Part shown: positions 46,562 to 57,782 of the stretch, piece after piece | How positions within the stretch are numbered: the stretch's first letter is position 1 | Layout of the letters: each line of letters opens with the position of its first letter | Assembly (NCBI GenBank): GCA_007115705.1 | Contig: QXEO01000817.1 | Location: 2,276,500 to 2,340,499 of the forward strand | Direction: 5' to 3' | DNA length: 64,000 nucleotides | Source of the DNA: Dactylis glomerata | Taxonomy: Eukaryota > Streptophyta > Magnoliopsida > Poales > Poaceae | The notes under the pieces: model-generated | The model's database searches: none | Seen by the model: only the letters and a program-made list of their open reading frames with translations | Told to the model about the DNA's origin: nothing | Made by a program: the position numbers and the translations under genes

Positions 46562-48190
46562 TGATACGTCTCAAACGTATCTATAATTTTTGATGCTCCA
46601 TGCTTTTTTATACACCATTTGCTTTGTGTTTTGTTACACTTCATGGCGTTTTTATGCATTTTTCGGAAATAACCTATTAACGAGATGCCACAGTGCCAGT
46701 TCCCTGTTTTCTGCTATTTTTGTGTTTCAGACAAGTTATGCAGGAAATATTCTCGGAATTGGATGAAACAAAAGCTGAAGTTCCTATTTTTCCTGACACG
46801 AGACGTAGTCCAAAGCAGAGACGGAGGGGAGCCAGGGGCTGGCCGCACCATGCCATGGCACGGGCCACCCCCAGGCCACGCCAGGATATGGTGTGGACCC
46901 CTGGTCCACCCCCTGACATCGCCCTTCCACCTATATATTCTCCTCAATGAGAAAACCCTAAGCCCGATCAATTTTCCAGAAAACATACTGCAAGCCGCCG
47001 CCATCGTCGACGCGAGATCGGGAGGGTCCGGAAGCTCTTCCCGGCACCCTACTGGAGAGGGAAATCACCACCAGAGGCCTTCTTTATCACCATGCCTGCC
47101 TTTGGAGTGATGTATGAGTAGTCTACCTTGGACTACGGGTACATAGCAATAGCTAGATGGATGTCTTCTCCTCCATGTGCTTCATGTTTAGATCTTGTGA
47201 GCTGCCTATCATGATCAAGATCATCGTTATGTAATTCTACATGTTGTGTTTGTTGGGATCCGATAAATATTGAGTACTATGTCAAGTTGATTTGTGATTT
47301 ATTATCTCTATGTTATTTATGATCTTGCATGCTCTCCATTGCTAGTAGATATCTTGGCCGAGTAGATGCTAGTGACTCCAAGAGGGAGTATTTATGCTCG
47401 ATAGTGGGTTCATGCCTCTGGTAACATGGGGGAGTGAAAACAACCTCTAAAGTTGTAGATGTGCTATTGCTACTAGGGAGAAAACAACAATCTTATATCC
47501 AAGGACATTTGTATTGTTTACTTTACACACTTTGCTTAAGGCGATAATCTGTTGCTTGCAACTTAATACCCAACGGTTGTTCGGATGATATCTGACAGGT
47601 GGGTTATTAGTCATAGATGCAGTTGGATTACAGTCTATGTATTATGTTGTAATGCCCAAGTGAATCTCATAGTGATCCTCATGACATGTACATGCATTGT
47701 TTGCATTCTTTATTCTGTCAATTGCCCAACTGTAATTTGTTTACCCAGCATGTTATTTATCTTTATGGAGAGACACCTCTAGTGAACTGTGGACCCCGGT
47801 CCATTCTTTTATATTCATATTACTGTTTACTATTTACAAGCATTATTTACTTTCTCGCAAACAACTATCTTTTACCACACGATATGTTTAATCCTTTGTT
47901 TAAAGCAAACCGGTGAGATTGACAACCTCACTGTAAGTTGGAGCAAAGTACTTTGGTTGTGTTGTGTGCAGGTTCCACGTTGCTGTTGGGGCAAAGCTAT
48001 GCCCCAGATAAGGCGCCATATATAAATTGTCTGGAGCTGTCGCTAAGCCAGGTAGCATCAACCTTCGGAAGTTGGTTCTTTCTCCTACTGGTTCGATAAA
48101 CCTTGGTTTCGTACTGAGGGAAGACTTGCTGTTGTGCTCATCATACATTCCTCTTGGGGTTCCCAACTGGGTGCCTACCACGCACCATCA
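46562..48190 (+). repeat. E5 5' LTR
   Basis: 1,629 bp, TGATACGTCTCAAACG ... CGCACCATCA. TATA box TATATATT at 46932-46939. Confidence 0.93.
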
Positions 48191-48202
48191 AGCAAATTTT
48201 TC

Positions 48203-48220
48203 TGGCGCCGTTGCCGGGGA
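48203..48220 (+). other. E5 primer binding site (tRNA-Asp)
   Basis: TGGCGCCGTTGCCGGGGA, exact, 12 bases after the LTR. Confidence 0.92.
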
Positions 48221-48387
48221 GAAAGAGCATTTCTGCAAGGGGAGTCTCTCACTTTTAATCTTTTTACTTTGTTATTGTTTTGCTTATTTTCTTTACTTTA
48301 TTTTTGCTTGCATCTTTTATCAAAAATACAAAAAATAGTTCCTTTATAGTTGTTATTTTTTGCTTGCCTGCTTTTAGTCTTGCTAGA

Positions 48388-49502
48388 ATGAGTACTCCTG
48401 AGAACACCAAGTTGTGTGATTTTACTAGCACCAATAACAATGATTTTATCTGCACTCATATTGCGCCACCTCCTCCTGAGGCAAATTTTTATGAGATTAA
48501 ACCTGCTTTGTTGAATCTTGTTATGAAAGAGCAATTTTCTGGTGCTAGTACTGATGATGCTGCAGCTCATCTCAATAATTTTGTTGAGCTATGTGAGATG
48601 CAAAAGTATAAGGATGTAGATTGTGATATTATTAAGCTTAAGCTGTTTCCTTTCTCTTTAAGAGGAAGAGCTAAGGATTGGTTGCTATCTTTGCCTAGAA
48701 ATAGTATTGATTCTTGGGTTAAGTGTAAGGATGCTTTTATTGGAAAATATTATCCTCCTGCTAAGATTATATCTTTGAGAAGTGATATTATGAAGTTTAG
48801 ACAGTTTGATAATGAACATGTTGCTCAAGCTTGGGAAAGAATGAAATCTTTGATAAAGAATTGTCCCACTCATGGATTGACTACTTGGATGATTATCCAA
48901 ATGTTTTATGCAGGATTAAATTTTTCTTCAAGAAATCTCTTGGATTCAGCTGCTGGAGGTACCTTTATGTCCATCACCTTGGGCGCCGCAACGAAGCTTC
49001 TTGATAATATGATGGTAAATTATTCTAAGTGGCACACCAAGAGAGCTCCACAAGGTAAGAAGGTAAATTCTGTTGAAGAAACCTCTTCCTTGAGTGATAA
49101 GATTGATACCATTATGCATATGCTTGCTAATGATAGAGCTCATATTGATCCTAATAATGTTCCTTTAGCCTATTTGGTTGCTCAAGAAGAGCATGTTGAT
49201 GTAAACTTCATTAGAAATAATAATTTCAACAATAGTGCTTATAGAACAATTTTGCTAGCAACAATTATAGGCCGTATCCTTCTACCAATGGTAATGGTTA
49301 TGACAACTCTTATGGTAATTCCTCCAACAACACTAGGGGCGCGCCCTCTGATCTTGAAGTCATGCTCAAAGACTTCATTAGTAAACAAACTGCTTTTAAT
49401 AAGTCTGTTGAGGAAAAGTTGGGTAAAATTGATGTTCTTGCTTCTAAAGTTGATAGCCTTGCTCTTGATGTTGAACTTCTGAAACTAAAAGTTTTGCCTC
49501 AT
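48388..49502 (+). pseudogene. gag: E5 gag, Athila-like Retrotrans_gag protein, frameshifted and interrupted
   Basis: From ATG 48388 the protein (MSTPENTKLCDFTSTNNNDF) enters a typical Retrotrans_gag core: NFYEIKPALLNLV, HLNNFVELCEMQKY, LFPFSLRGRAKDWLLSLP, WVKCKDAFIGKYYPPAK, QAWERMKSLIKNCPTHGL, MFYAGLN. After NNFNNSAYR (about 49248) one extra base shifts the frame. The true continuation NNFASNNYRPYPSTNGNGY, then LKDFISKQTAFNKSVEEKLG, runs to KVLPH at 49502, where E6 is inserted. The upstream part of the open frame (from 48280) is leader, not protein. Gag would form the cytoplasmic particle and package RNA. Confidence 0.85.
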
Positions 49503-50936
49503 TGATGTCTATGCACGCGTCTGTTCTTGTAGATAGTTATGGGCCTCCAAGTGCAGAGGTTTGTAGAGCAGCAGCAAGTTTCCCTTAAGTGGATCACCCA
49601 AGGTTTATCAAACTCAGGGAGGAGGAGGTCAAAGCTATCCCTCTCAAGCAACCATGCAATTATGATACAGAAAGTCTCTTGTGTCCCCAACACACCCAAT
49701 ACACTTGTCAGATGTATAGGTGCACTAGTTCAGCAAAGAGATAGTGAAATACAAGTAGTAGTGATGATTATAAGTAGTAAATGTAATATGAAATAAGTAT
49801 CATTGTGAGCAAACATGTAAAAAAACTGATTGTAAACGGTGTGCAAAGCTTGAAAACAAGGCCTAGGGATCATACTTTCACTAGTGGACACACTCTCAAC
49901 AAATGTAACATAATTGAACCAATAGATACTATAATCAATATGCAACTCAAAACAATTCACCAGTGGAAAACGAACACTAATCATGCGTAGGGCTACAAAG
50001 CACTCCTCAAAGTCCGTATGTACCCAAACTAGATTGTCCCACACTGTCACCATGAACGCACTAGATGGTTCCAACAAACACCAACAATTCATAGAGACAT
50101 TAACCAAAAAGACACACATGATGCGCACACTGTCACCGTCACACCATGATACAAGGTATCTCCGGAGTTTACAAATATAAAGCACGGGAGTAGAATAATA
50201 TCTGAATAATAACATCTACCAATTCAACTAGATACAAAGCTCACGATCACATAAAGATCACATCATGGGAGAGAGAGGTGAACCACATAGCTACCGGTAG
50301 AACCCTCAGCCCCGGGGGAGAACTACTCCCTCCTCATCATAGGAGATAGCAAGGTTGATGGAGATGGCGGTGAGGTCGATGGAGACGGCAGAGACGGTGA
50401 TGGAGACCGATGGACATGGCTCCGGGGGCACTTCCCCGTCCCGGCAGGGTGCCAGAATAGAAACTTTTGTCCCCCGAAATTCGTCGGCGATGGCGGCGGA
50501 GCTGTGGAACTGTTCTGGGAAAAACATTGATTCCTCTAGGGTTTTCTGTTGGGAGGCTTCTTATAGGCGAAGGGGTGTCGTCAGAGGTGGACCAGGGTGG
50601 CCTCACAATGGGTGGGCACGGCCAGGGGCTGGGCCACGCCCCCCTGTTGTGTGGCCAGCCTCTGGCCCCTCTCCGGCTCCAGTTTGGTCCTCGTCCTTCG
50701 TCCAAGTAAAATAGGAGTTTCTGAACTTGTTTCGTCCAATTCCGAGAATATTTCCTATGTAGCTTTTCTGAAACACAAAAATAGCAAAAAACAGGGAACT
50801 AGCACTGTGGCATCTTGTTAGTAGGTTAGTTCAGGAAATCGCATAAAAACGCCACGAAGTGTAACGAAACACAAGGCAAATGGTGTAAAAACAAGCATGG
50901 AGCATCAAAAATTATAGATACGTTTGAGACGTATCA
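49503..50936 (-). repeat. E6 3' LTR
   Basis: 1,434 bp. On the minus strand TGATACGTCTCAAACG ... AGACATCA. Followed on its right by the polypurine tract, which fixes it as the 3' LTR. Confidence 0.93.
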
Positions 50937-50951
50937 AGCATCCCCAAGCTT
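50937..50951 (-). other. E6 polypurine tract
   Basis: On the minus strand AAGCTTGGGGATGCT, directly before the 3' LTR. Confidence 0.75.
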
Positions 50952-52791
50952 AACTCCTGCTCGTCCTCGAGTAGGTAAGTGATAACAAAAGAATAATTTT
51001 TTAGGTGACATGCACCATCACAATCTTGATCATCTAAGTAAGCATTGAGTGCTGGGATCAAAAGAACTTAAAACATGGGCATGAAGATATAATCTTGACA
51101 ATAAGAAACTTAGCAACCATGTTATAACATGAAGAAGAACACAAATGAAAGATCATGAAAATGAAACAATGAAAGTCACATGTGTGTTTCAACCATATGG
51201 AAAAACATAGCAAATGGTTTTCAGCTTGTCCCTCATGGAATAGCAAAACATAAATGCATAGGACACCTTCAAGTTTAAGAGGGCGACTAGATACAAATAA
51301 TTTAAGAACAAGTGAAACCATAATCATGAATCAATCAATAATAAACTTTGGGACTATGCACATTATACTCAGAATGACAACTATGCTCTCTTAGACGGTG
51401 CATAAAGGTAGAAGGTGGAGACTCAACATAAAAGTAAAAGAAAGACCCTTCGCAAAGGGAAGCAGTGATTAAACATGTGCTAGAGCTTTTCATTTGTAAA
51501 ACAGAGAGATAAAAATTTGGTTTTGAGAGGTGGTTGTCTTTGTCAACGACTGGCAATGGGGTTCTTACTATCTTCCATATAAAAAGTAAGCAAGTTTTTG
51601 AGAGAGATTGGCACTTTTTGTGCTCTTTTATAAAGCTTGGCACTCCTCCCCACCTTTTTTCTTTCACAAACCATGGCTAACCGATTCTATCGGGTGCCCA
51701 CCAACATTCACATACCATGGAGGAGTGCCTTTTTTTCTTTATTTTTTCTTTTTTCTTTTTCTTTTCTTTTTGGAATAAGATAATATAGAAGATAGCAAAT
51801 CCGACCACTACGTCCCCATGAGCTAAAAATAGTGTCACAAAACGAGAAGTGTTTTGAAGGTTTTTTTGAAAGGTAGCACATGAAAATTTACTTGGAATGG
51901 CTTGCAAATACCATGCATAGGAGTTTATAGTGGACACATTGGAATACTTGGTTTTTGGGAGTTGGATGCACGAGTAGAGCTCATACTCAGTACAAAGTGA
52001 GGGCTAGCAAAAGACTGGGAGCGACCAACTAAGAGAGCAATAACAGCCATAATCATGCATAGCGACAAAACATCATTGAAAGAAGCGTAAAGTGGTATCA
52101 CAAGTCAAAAACCAAATGATCATAGAGGCTATAGGAGACTTATTTTGTAGTCAACGTGTGTAAGCATGTGCCAAGTCAACCCAAATAAAGCATCAAAGGA
52201 GAAAACAAAAAAAATGCTTCCATATAATAAAAATAACACATGATTTTTTCAAAGGCTCATTAAGCAATCTCAGTCATTTGATACAAGTCATGCTACAGCA
52301 AAAATCACTAAGGATACTATCAAAATGACATCAAGCATGGCATGAAAAAGTCTAAGCCGCAGTCTAAACAAGCTCCTTTTTGTACCACTTTTTTGCATGA
52401 AACTTTTTCTCTTTTCCAACACCATTCAAATCTTTTCGAAACAACTCTTTTGATGAAAACAAACATAGACCAGAGGTCCAAATACACCTTGATGCAAAGA
52501 TATAACAAGATCTGAACAGAAATCAAGGCGAAAAACAAAAGCTAAATGCAGTAGCAGAAAAAGAGAACACTCGTTGAACGATAAGAGTGAAAACTAGAGT
52601 GTTCTTGGCAATGCAAAACGGAGCAAGTCTCTCTCCAAAACAAACATAATGTGATCCAACATTTATTGCAGCAAGCAAAACAAAAGGAAAACTGAAAGCA
52701 AAAAGAACTGACGCTCCAAGAAAAACGCAGAGTGCATGAAGCAATAAAAATATAATGTCTTGAAAGGTGACCTGATTTTTGCCGATGAAGA

Positions 52792-52870
52792 AGGGGTGCC
52801 TCGGGGGCATCCCCAAGCTTTGACGCTTGTACCTCTTGGATATTTCTTGGGGTGCGTGGGAATCCCCAAG
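52792..52870 (-). promoter_or_regulatory. Internal polypurine-like hairpin pair of E6
   Basis: On the minus strand CTTGGGG...CCCCAAG, then GGGGATGCC-CCCGA-GGCACCCC. Same order and spacing as in E1, E2 and E4 although the LTR type differs. Confidence 0.55.
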
Positions 52871-53465
52871 CTTGAGCTTTTGTCCATTCTTCAACTCATC
52901 TCATCATTCTCCAATCCCTACACTTGAAAACTTCCTTCATACAAAACTCAACACAATTCTATTAGCAATGTTAGCATAAACATAATAGTAGATCAACCCT
53001 TTTTGTTCAGGTTTCAACTCAAAACCACCACATATAAAACATATACCACTGTAGCAACTTCTCCAAAAGTTCCATGATCAAAAGAACTCAAAAAGAAAGC
53101 GATCGAGAGGCAAACACAAATAGTGGCAGAAATCTGTCAAAACAGAACAGCTGACAAAGGTCGATTTTTTCGAGGAATTTCTGTTGCTCATATCGAAAAG
53201 TGTAAAACTAATGAAAGTTTGGAAATAACCTGGGCCATATGCACAAGAAATCGCAGGTCAAAAAGATATTCAGAGAATTTTCATGAATTTTTACGGTGCA
53301 ACACCGAAATCTGTTTCAGGACAGCAACTTCCCCAAATCTTACCTCACTCAAATTAGAGGTTTCTCTTGGCACAACAACGAAATAAAAAATGATAAGGAG
53401 TGGTTATTACAGTAGTAATAACTTCCAAAACTCAAATAAAAGAAAAAGTACTGAAAATAAAACAT

Positions 53466-53515
53466 TGGGTTATCTCCCAAGAGTGCTTTTCTTTAACGCC
53501 TTTGAGCTAGGCGCA
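53466..53515 (-). promoter_or_regulatory. Conserved double hairpin downstream of gag (E6)
   Basis: Unmutated form, identical to the E2 copy: CGCCT-AGCTCAA-AGGCG and TTGGG-AGATAA-CCCAA. It starts 18 nt past the gag stop. Confidence 0.6.
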
Positions 53516-53532
53516 GTAGTTTCAGAAAATGC

Positions 53533-55890
53533 TCACATAGGCGCCCAAAAAGAACTTAAGGAAAAGGTGCCATAAAGGAACTTCAAGCAAGAGAGAGCAT
53601 CAAAAAGCAAATGTGAAACACATTTAAATCTAAACCACTTCCTATGCACAGGAATCTTGTAAGAAAATGAATCAATGAGGCACATAGTAACAAGCATGGT
53701 TAGATAAAACAAGTGCAACTTCAAGATTTGCAACATAAGGAGGGGAAACTTAATATTGTTAAGATCCATCAAACCATGTTTCCCTCTCTCATAGTAACTT
53801 TCAGTAGCATCATGAATAGAATTAACAATATAACTATCACATAAAGCATCCCTATCATGAGCCATATGCATAAAAGAATTAATACTCCCCACATGAACAA
53901 TCGTAGTAGGACCAGATTCAACAGAATAATTATTCTCATCACCATAATCATCAAAAACAGGAGGCATATTATAATCATAACTAATTTTCTCCTCAAAAGT
54001 AGGTGAACTGAAAATATTATACTCATCATCATAACCATTATAAACTAGAGGTTTAGTATCATCATAAGCGAGAGAACAGCTATTTTGCAAAGCATATTCA
54101 TCAAACATATCATCATAAGAAGGAACATGGATAGTACTAATGGTACAACAATTATTAGCCTTAGAATTGGTACCAAAAAGATTTTCAATATCAAAAGTAG
54201 AGTGCTTTTCCCAATCATGATCACTAACATAGGTAACAGGCATAGGAACATCATCAAGATCGGGATTATCATAATCTATAATAGGAGCAACATGCTTAGG
54301 GGAAGATACCGTTTCCTCTCGCCTTTTACTCCTCCTCTTCTTCTTCTTCTTCTTACTCTTCTTACTCTCTTCTTCAGGAGGGAGAGGCTTGAAAGGCATC
54401 TTCTCCACATAATCTGGTTTACTGACAGAAACAACATAAGAAAATTTGGAGGATTCCTCCTCTCTATTAATAAGATAGAAACATCTATTAGTCCTGTCAT
54501 AGCTTGGCAAAACATCATGTTTTATAATATTTTGTATGTAAGTATTTGCGAGGCAATCTTTAACACAATAGAGATGACAACCACGAAGGGTGCTATTAAT
54601 ATCAACAACACTCATATCAACCAAATAAATCTTTCTAGATATCTCTTCACACCCCAAAAACAAAGTAAGCTCATCATGCTGATTGAGAGTAATCTTGTCA
54701 TCACAATACAAATTTACAGTACTCATTCGATTAAAAGAGTCACGATATTGGCTTGAACATTGAAAATTAAAATGACCCGTGTCATCGCAAAGTTCGCAAA
54801 GAAATGGATAAAGCTCACAAACCTTTTCACCAAGCTCATCTAGAGCCTTGAGCCACATTCGGGTTTCTTCATTCCCGTGGGTGATACAATAATCTTCCTT
54901 GTTGTGACTCTGTTCACAAGGTCTATGTACTCCACAAAAATTAACATGCTTATAGGAAGTAGTACTTTCAGAAATTTCAGCATGTTTATTGCAATCATCA
55001 ATAACAATATCACTTTCTATGCAAGTGTCCTTAAAAGGTTCATGATACACGTCCCCATTACCTTCAGGAACATTAATATGAGAAGCAAAGGCTTTAAAGC
55101 AATCAACCATAATTCGAGGATCGAGCCCATATTTAGCACTAAGCTCTTGAAAATTAGCAGTTTTAGCGAAAGACTTAATGCAATCGTATTCATAATTCAT
55201 ACCTGATCCTTTACCTTTGTCGCTATCCCAATCTTCAATATTGTTTTGAATTGCTTCAAGCAGATCCCACTTGACATCAACATCCTTCCTTGTGAAAGAC
55301 CCATCCAAGCATGCATCTAGATAGTCCTTGTAATATCCTGAAAGCCTTGCATAAAAATTATCAATAACAATATTACGGGGAAGATCATGAATAGGACATT
55401 TGAGCATTACTGACTTCAATCTTCCCCACGCTTGGGCAATGCTTTCTCCCTCATGCGGATGAAAATTATAAATATAAATCCTATCTTTATAAACCTCACT
55501 AGAAGGATAGAATTTAGAATAAAAGAGAGGTACAATTTCCTCCCAATCAATAGGTCGGCCATCCTTCAGTGTTTTATACCATTCTGCAGCTCTGCCCTTC
55601 AGTGATAAAGAGAATAGCTTCTTCTTAACTCGGTTCATCAAAATACTTGTACACTTGAACAACTCGCATAATTCATGTATTAAAAGTAAATGATCACCAG
55701 GATGGACAGTTCCATCTCCTAAATAGCAGTTATCCATAACACGTTCAACAATCTTCATAGGTATTTTAAAAGGATGAGGAGCACAAGCATCATTAGAAAC
55801 ATCACATATGGGAGATAAAATATCATCAGAGCAAACTTTCTCCACTAAAGCTGGGGAACTAAAAATATCATGCTTAACTAGCTTCCCCAA
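53533..55890 (-). CDS. gag: E6 gag, 785-codon frame with zinc knuckle
   Basis: An uninterrupted 785-codon frame. The true start is probably the ATG at 56035 (MESKEFFSLFPEFRIEVFEK): a loss of about 5 nt near 55878, seen against E3, breaks the frame after SKLGEAS, so the first ~55 residues are now out of frame and the track start is TTG. Domains: Retrotrans_gag core in residues ~40-200 (LFSLSLKGRAAEWYKTLKDG, HEGESIAQAWGRLKSVMLKC, NFYARLSGYYKDYL); a CCHC knuckle CELCDDTGHFNFQC near 365; a lysine-rich nuclear-signal-like run near 525; then an acidic tail (DDVPMPVTYVSDHDWEKHST) and a hydrophobic C terminus. The region after the knuckle lacks a recognisable D-[ST]-G protease, so this is an enlarged Gag-like protein. 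Confidence 0.8.
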   Translation of the reverse strand: MGKLVKHDIFSSPALVEKVCSDDILSPICDVSNDACAPHPFKIPMKIVERVMDNCYLGDGTVHPGDHLLLIHELCELFKCTSILMNRVKKKLFSLSLKGRAAEWYKTLKDGRPIDWEEIVPLFYSKFYPSSEVYKDRIYIYNFHPHEGESIAQAWGRLKSVMLKCPIHDLPRNIVIDNFYARLSGYYKDYLDACLDGSFTRKDVDVKWDLLEAIQNNIEDWDSDKGKGSGMNYEYDCIKSFAKTANFQELSAKYGLDPRIMVDCFKAFASHINVPEGNGDVYHEPFKDTCIESDIVIDDCNKHAEISESTTSYKHVNFCGVHRPCEQSHNKEDYCITHGNEETRMWLKALDELGEKVCELYPFLCELCDDTGHFNFQCSSQYRDSFNRMSTVNLYCDDKITLNQHDELTLFLGCEEISRKIYLVDMSVVDINSTLRGCHLYCVKDCLANTYIQNIIKHDVLPSYDRTNRCFYLINREEESSKFSYVVSVSKPDYVEKMPFKPLPPEEESKKSKKKKKKRRSKRREETVSSPKHVAPIIDYDNPDLDDVPMPVTYVSDHDWEKHSTFDIENLFGTNSKANNCCTISTIHVPSYDDMFDEYALQNSCSLAYDDTKPLVYNGYDDEYNIFSSPTFEEKISYDYNMPPVFDDYGDENNYSVESGPTTIVHVGSINSFMHMAHDRDALCDSYIVNSIHDATESYYERGKHGLMDLNNIKFPLLMLQILKLHLFYLTMLVTMCLIDSFSYKIPVHRKWFRFKCVSHLLFDALSCLKFLYGTFSLSSFWAPM

Positions 55891-56147
55891 GCTTAGACTT
55901 TTCTATAGCATTAGCAATAACGGTGTTCAAAGCATTCATACTAATAACATTGCTATGCGAAATAAGCTCCAAAGGTTTTTCAAACACTTCAATTCTAAAC
56001 TCAGGAAAAAGACTAAAGAACTCTTTACTTTCCATTAAGCCTAACTAGTGAAAATAAAAACAAGAAACAAAAAGATATAATTGCAGAATCTAAAGGAAAT
56101 AACTTTGAGCACTCACACAGGAGGATGCGAGTACCTTTTACCTTACC

Positions 56148-56165
56148 TCCCCGGCAACGGCGCCA
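56148..56165 (-). other. E6 primer binding site (tRNA-Asp)
   Basis: On the minus strand TGGCGCCGTTGCCGGGGA, exact. Confidence 0.92.
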
Positions 56166-56175
56166 GAAAAGAGCT

Positions 56176-57608
56176 TGATGTCTACGCACGCGTCTGTTCT
56201 TGTAGACAGTGTTGGGCCTCCAAGTGCAGAGGTTTATAGAGCAGCAGCAAGTTTCCCTTAAGTGGATCACCCAAGGTTTATCAAACTCAGGGAGGAGGAG
56301 GTCAAAGCTATCCCTCTCAAGCAACCCTGCAATTACGATACAGAAAGTCTCTTGTGTCCCCAACACACCCAATACACTTGTCAGATGTATAGGTGCACTA
56401 GTTTGGCGAAGAGATAGTGAAATACAAGTAGTAGTGATGATTATAAGTAGTAAATATAATCTGAAATAAGTATCGCTGCAAGCAAACATGTAACAAAACT
56501 GAATGTAAATGGTGTGCAAAGATTGGAAACAAGGCCTAGGGATCATACTTTCACTACTGGACACACTCTCAACAAATATAACATAATTGAACCAATAGAT
56601 ACTATCATCAATATGCAACTCAAAACAATTCACCAATGGAAAACAAACACTAATCATGCATAGGGCTACGAAGCACTCCTCAAAGTCTGTATGTACCCAA
56701 ACTAGATTGTCCCACACTGTCACCGTGAACGCACTAGATGGTTCCAACAAACACCAACAATTCATAGAGACATTAACCAAAAAGACACACATGATGCACA
56801 GACTGTCACCGTCACACCATGATACAAGGTATCTCCGGAGTTTACAAATATAAAGCACGGGAGTAGCATAATATCTGAATAATAACATCTACCAATTCAA
56901 CTAGATACAAAGCTCACGATCACATAAAGATCACATCATGGGAGAGAGAGGTGAACCACATAGCTACCGGTAGAGCCCTCAGCCTCGGGGGAGAATTACT
57001 CCCTCCTCATCATAGGAGACAGCAAGGTTGATGGAGATGGCGGTGAGGTCGATGGAGACGGTGGAGACGGCGATGGAGACCGATGGAGATGGCTCCGGGG
57101 GCACTTCCCCATCCCGGCAGGGTGCCAGAATAGAGACTTCTGTCCCCCAAAATTCATCGTCGGTGGCAGTGGAGCTGTGGAACTGTTCTGGGAAAAACGC
57201 CGATTCCTCTAGGGTTTTCCGTTGGGAGGCTTCTTATAGGCGAAGGGGCATCGTCAGAGGTGGACCAGGGTGGCCTCACAATGGGTGGGCGCGGCCAGGG
57301 GCTGGGCTGCGCCCCCTGTTGTGTGGCCAGCCTCTGGCCCCTCTCCGGCTCCTGTTTGGTCCTCATCCTTCGTCGGGGTAAAATAGGAGTTTCTGAACTT
57401 GTTTCGTCCAATTCCGAGAATATTTCCTGTGTAGCTTTTGTGAAACACAAAAACAGCAGAAAACAGGGAACTGGCACTGTCGCATCTTGTAAGTAGGTTA
57501 GTTTCGAAAATCGCATAAAAATGCCACGAAGTGTAACGAAACACAAGGCAAGTGGTGTAAAAACAAGCATGGAGCATAAAAAATTATAGATACGTTTGAA
57601 ACATATCA
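56176..57608 (-). repeat. E6 5' LTR
   Basis: 1,433 bp. On the minus strand TGATATGTTTCAAACG ... AGACATCA. Long frames inside it (for example 56025-56888) arise from LTR sequence and are not genes. Confidence 0.93.
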
Positions 57609-57613
57609 CTCAT

Positions 57614-57782
57614 GATGTGAAAGAAAGCAAGACTTTGAATGCCATTTAGGTTAGAATTGATGATAATATTAGGATGTTAGCAGAATTGCATGCTAGGTGG
57701 GAAAGAGAAGATGAGATGGCTAGAAATATGAAGGTTTGTACTATTACCACCACTAGTGATTTTTTTTCAAATGCTAGCACAC
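57614..57782 (+). pseudogene. gag: E5 gag continuation between E6 and E7
   Basis: Rejoining at CTCAT gives ...KVLPH-DVKESKTLNAI, a TAG in place of Gln, then RMLAELHARWEREDEMARN and KVCTITTTSDFFSNAS, where E7 interrupts. The stop is an additional lesion besides the frameshift upstream. Confidence 0.75.

Larger units (their letters stand above)
49503..57608 (-). mobile_element. Element E6: complete gag-only Gypsy-type retrotransposon
   Basis: 8,106 bp with LTRs 49503-50936 (3') and 56176-57608 (5'), perfect target duplications CTCAT (49498-49502, 57609-57613), exact tRNA-Asp primer site, one very long gag frame, both hairpin modules and a polypurine tract. The LTR type is that of E3, and the two LTRs differ by only scattered transitions. 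The insertion splits the E5 gag. There is no protease, reverse transcriptase, RNase H or integrase: about 2.6 kb between gag and the 3' LTR is non-coding. Confidence 0.95.

Noticed and set aside
48280..48387. Upstream extension of the E5 gag frame
   Set aside because: It is 5' leader between primer site and the conserved ATG at 48388; the T-rich sequence is shared in position with other elements but not in protein.
54085..54756. 223-codon plus-strand frame
   Set aside because: It is antisense to the long E6 gag frame and explained by its codon composition.
56025..56888. 287-codon minus-strand frame resembling a membrane protein
   Set aside because: It lies across the E6 5' leader and LTR; the homologous LTR of E3 does not keep the frame, and no product is expected there.
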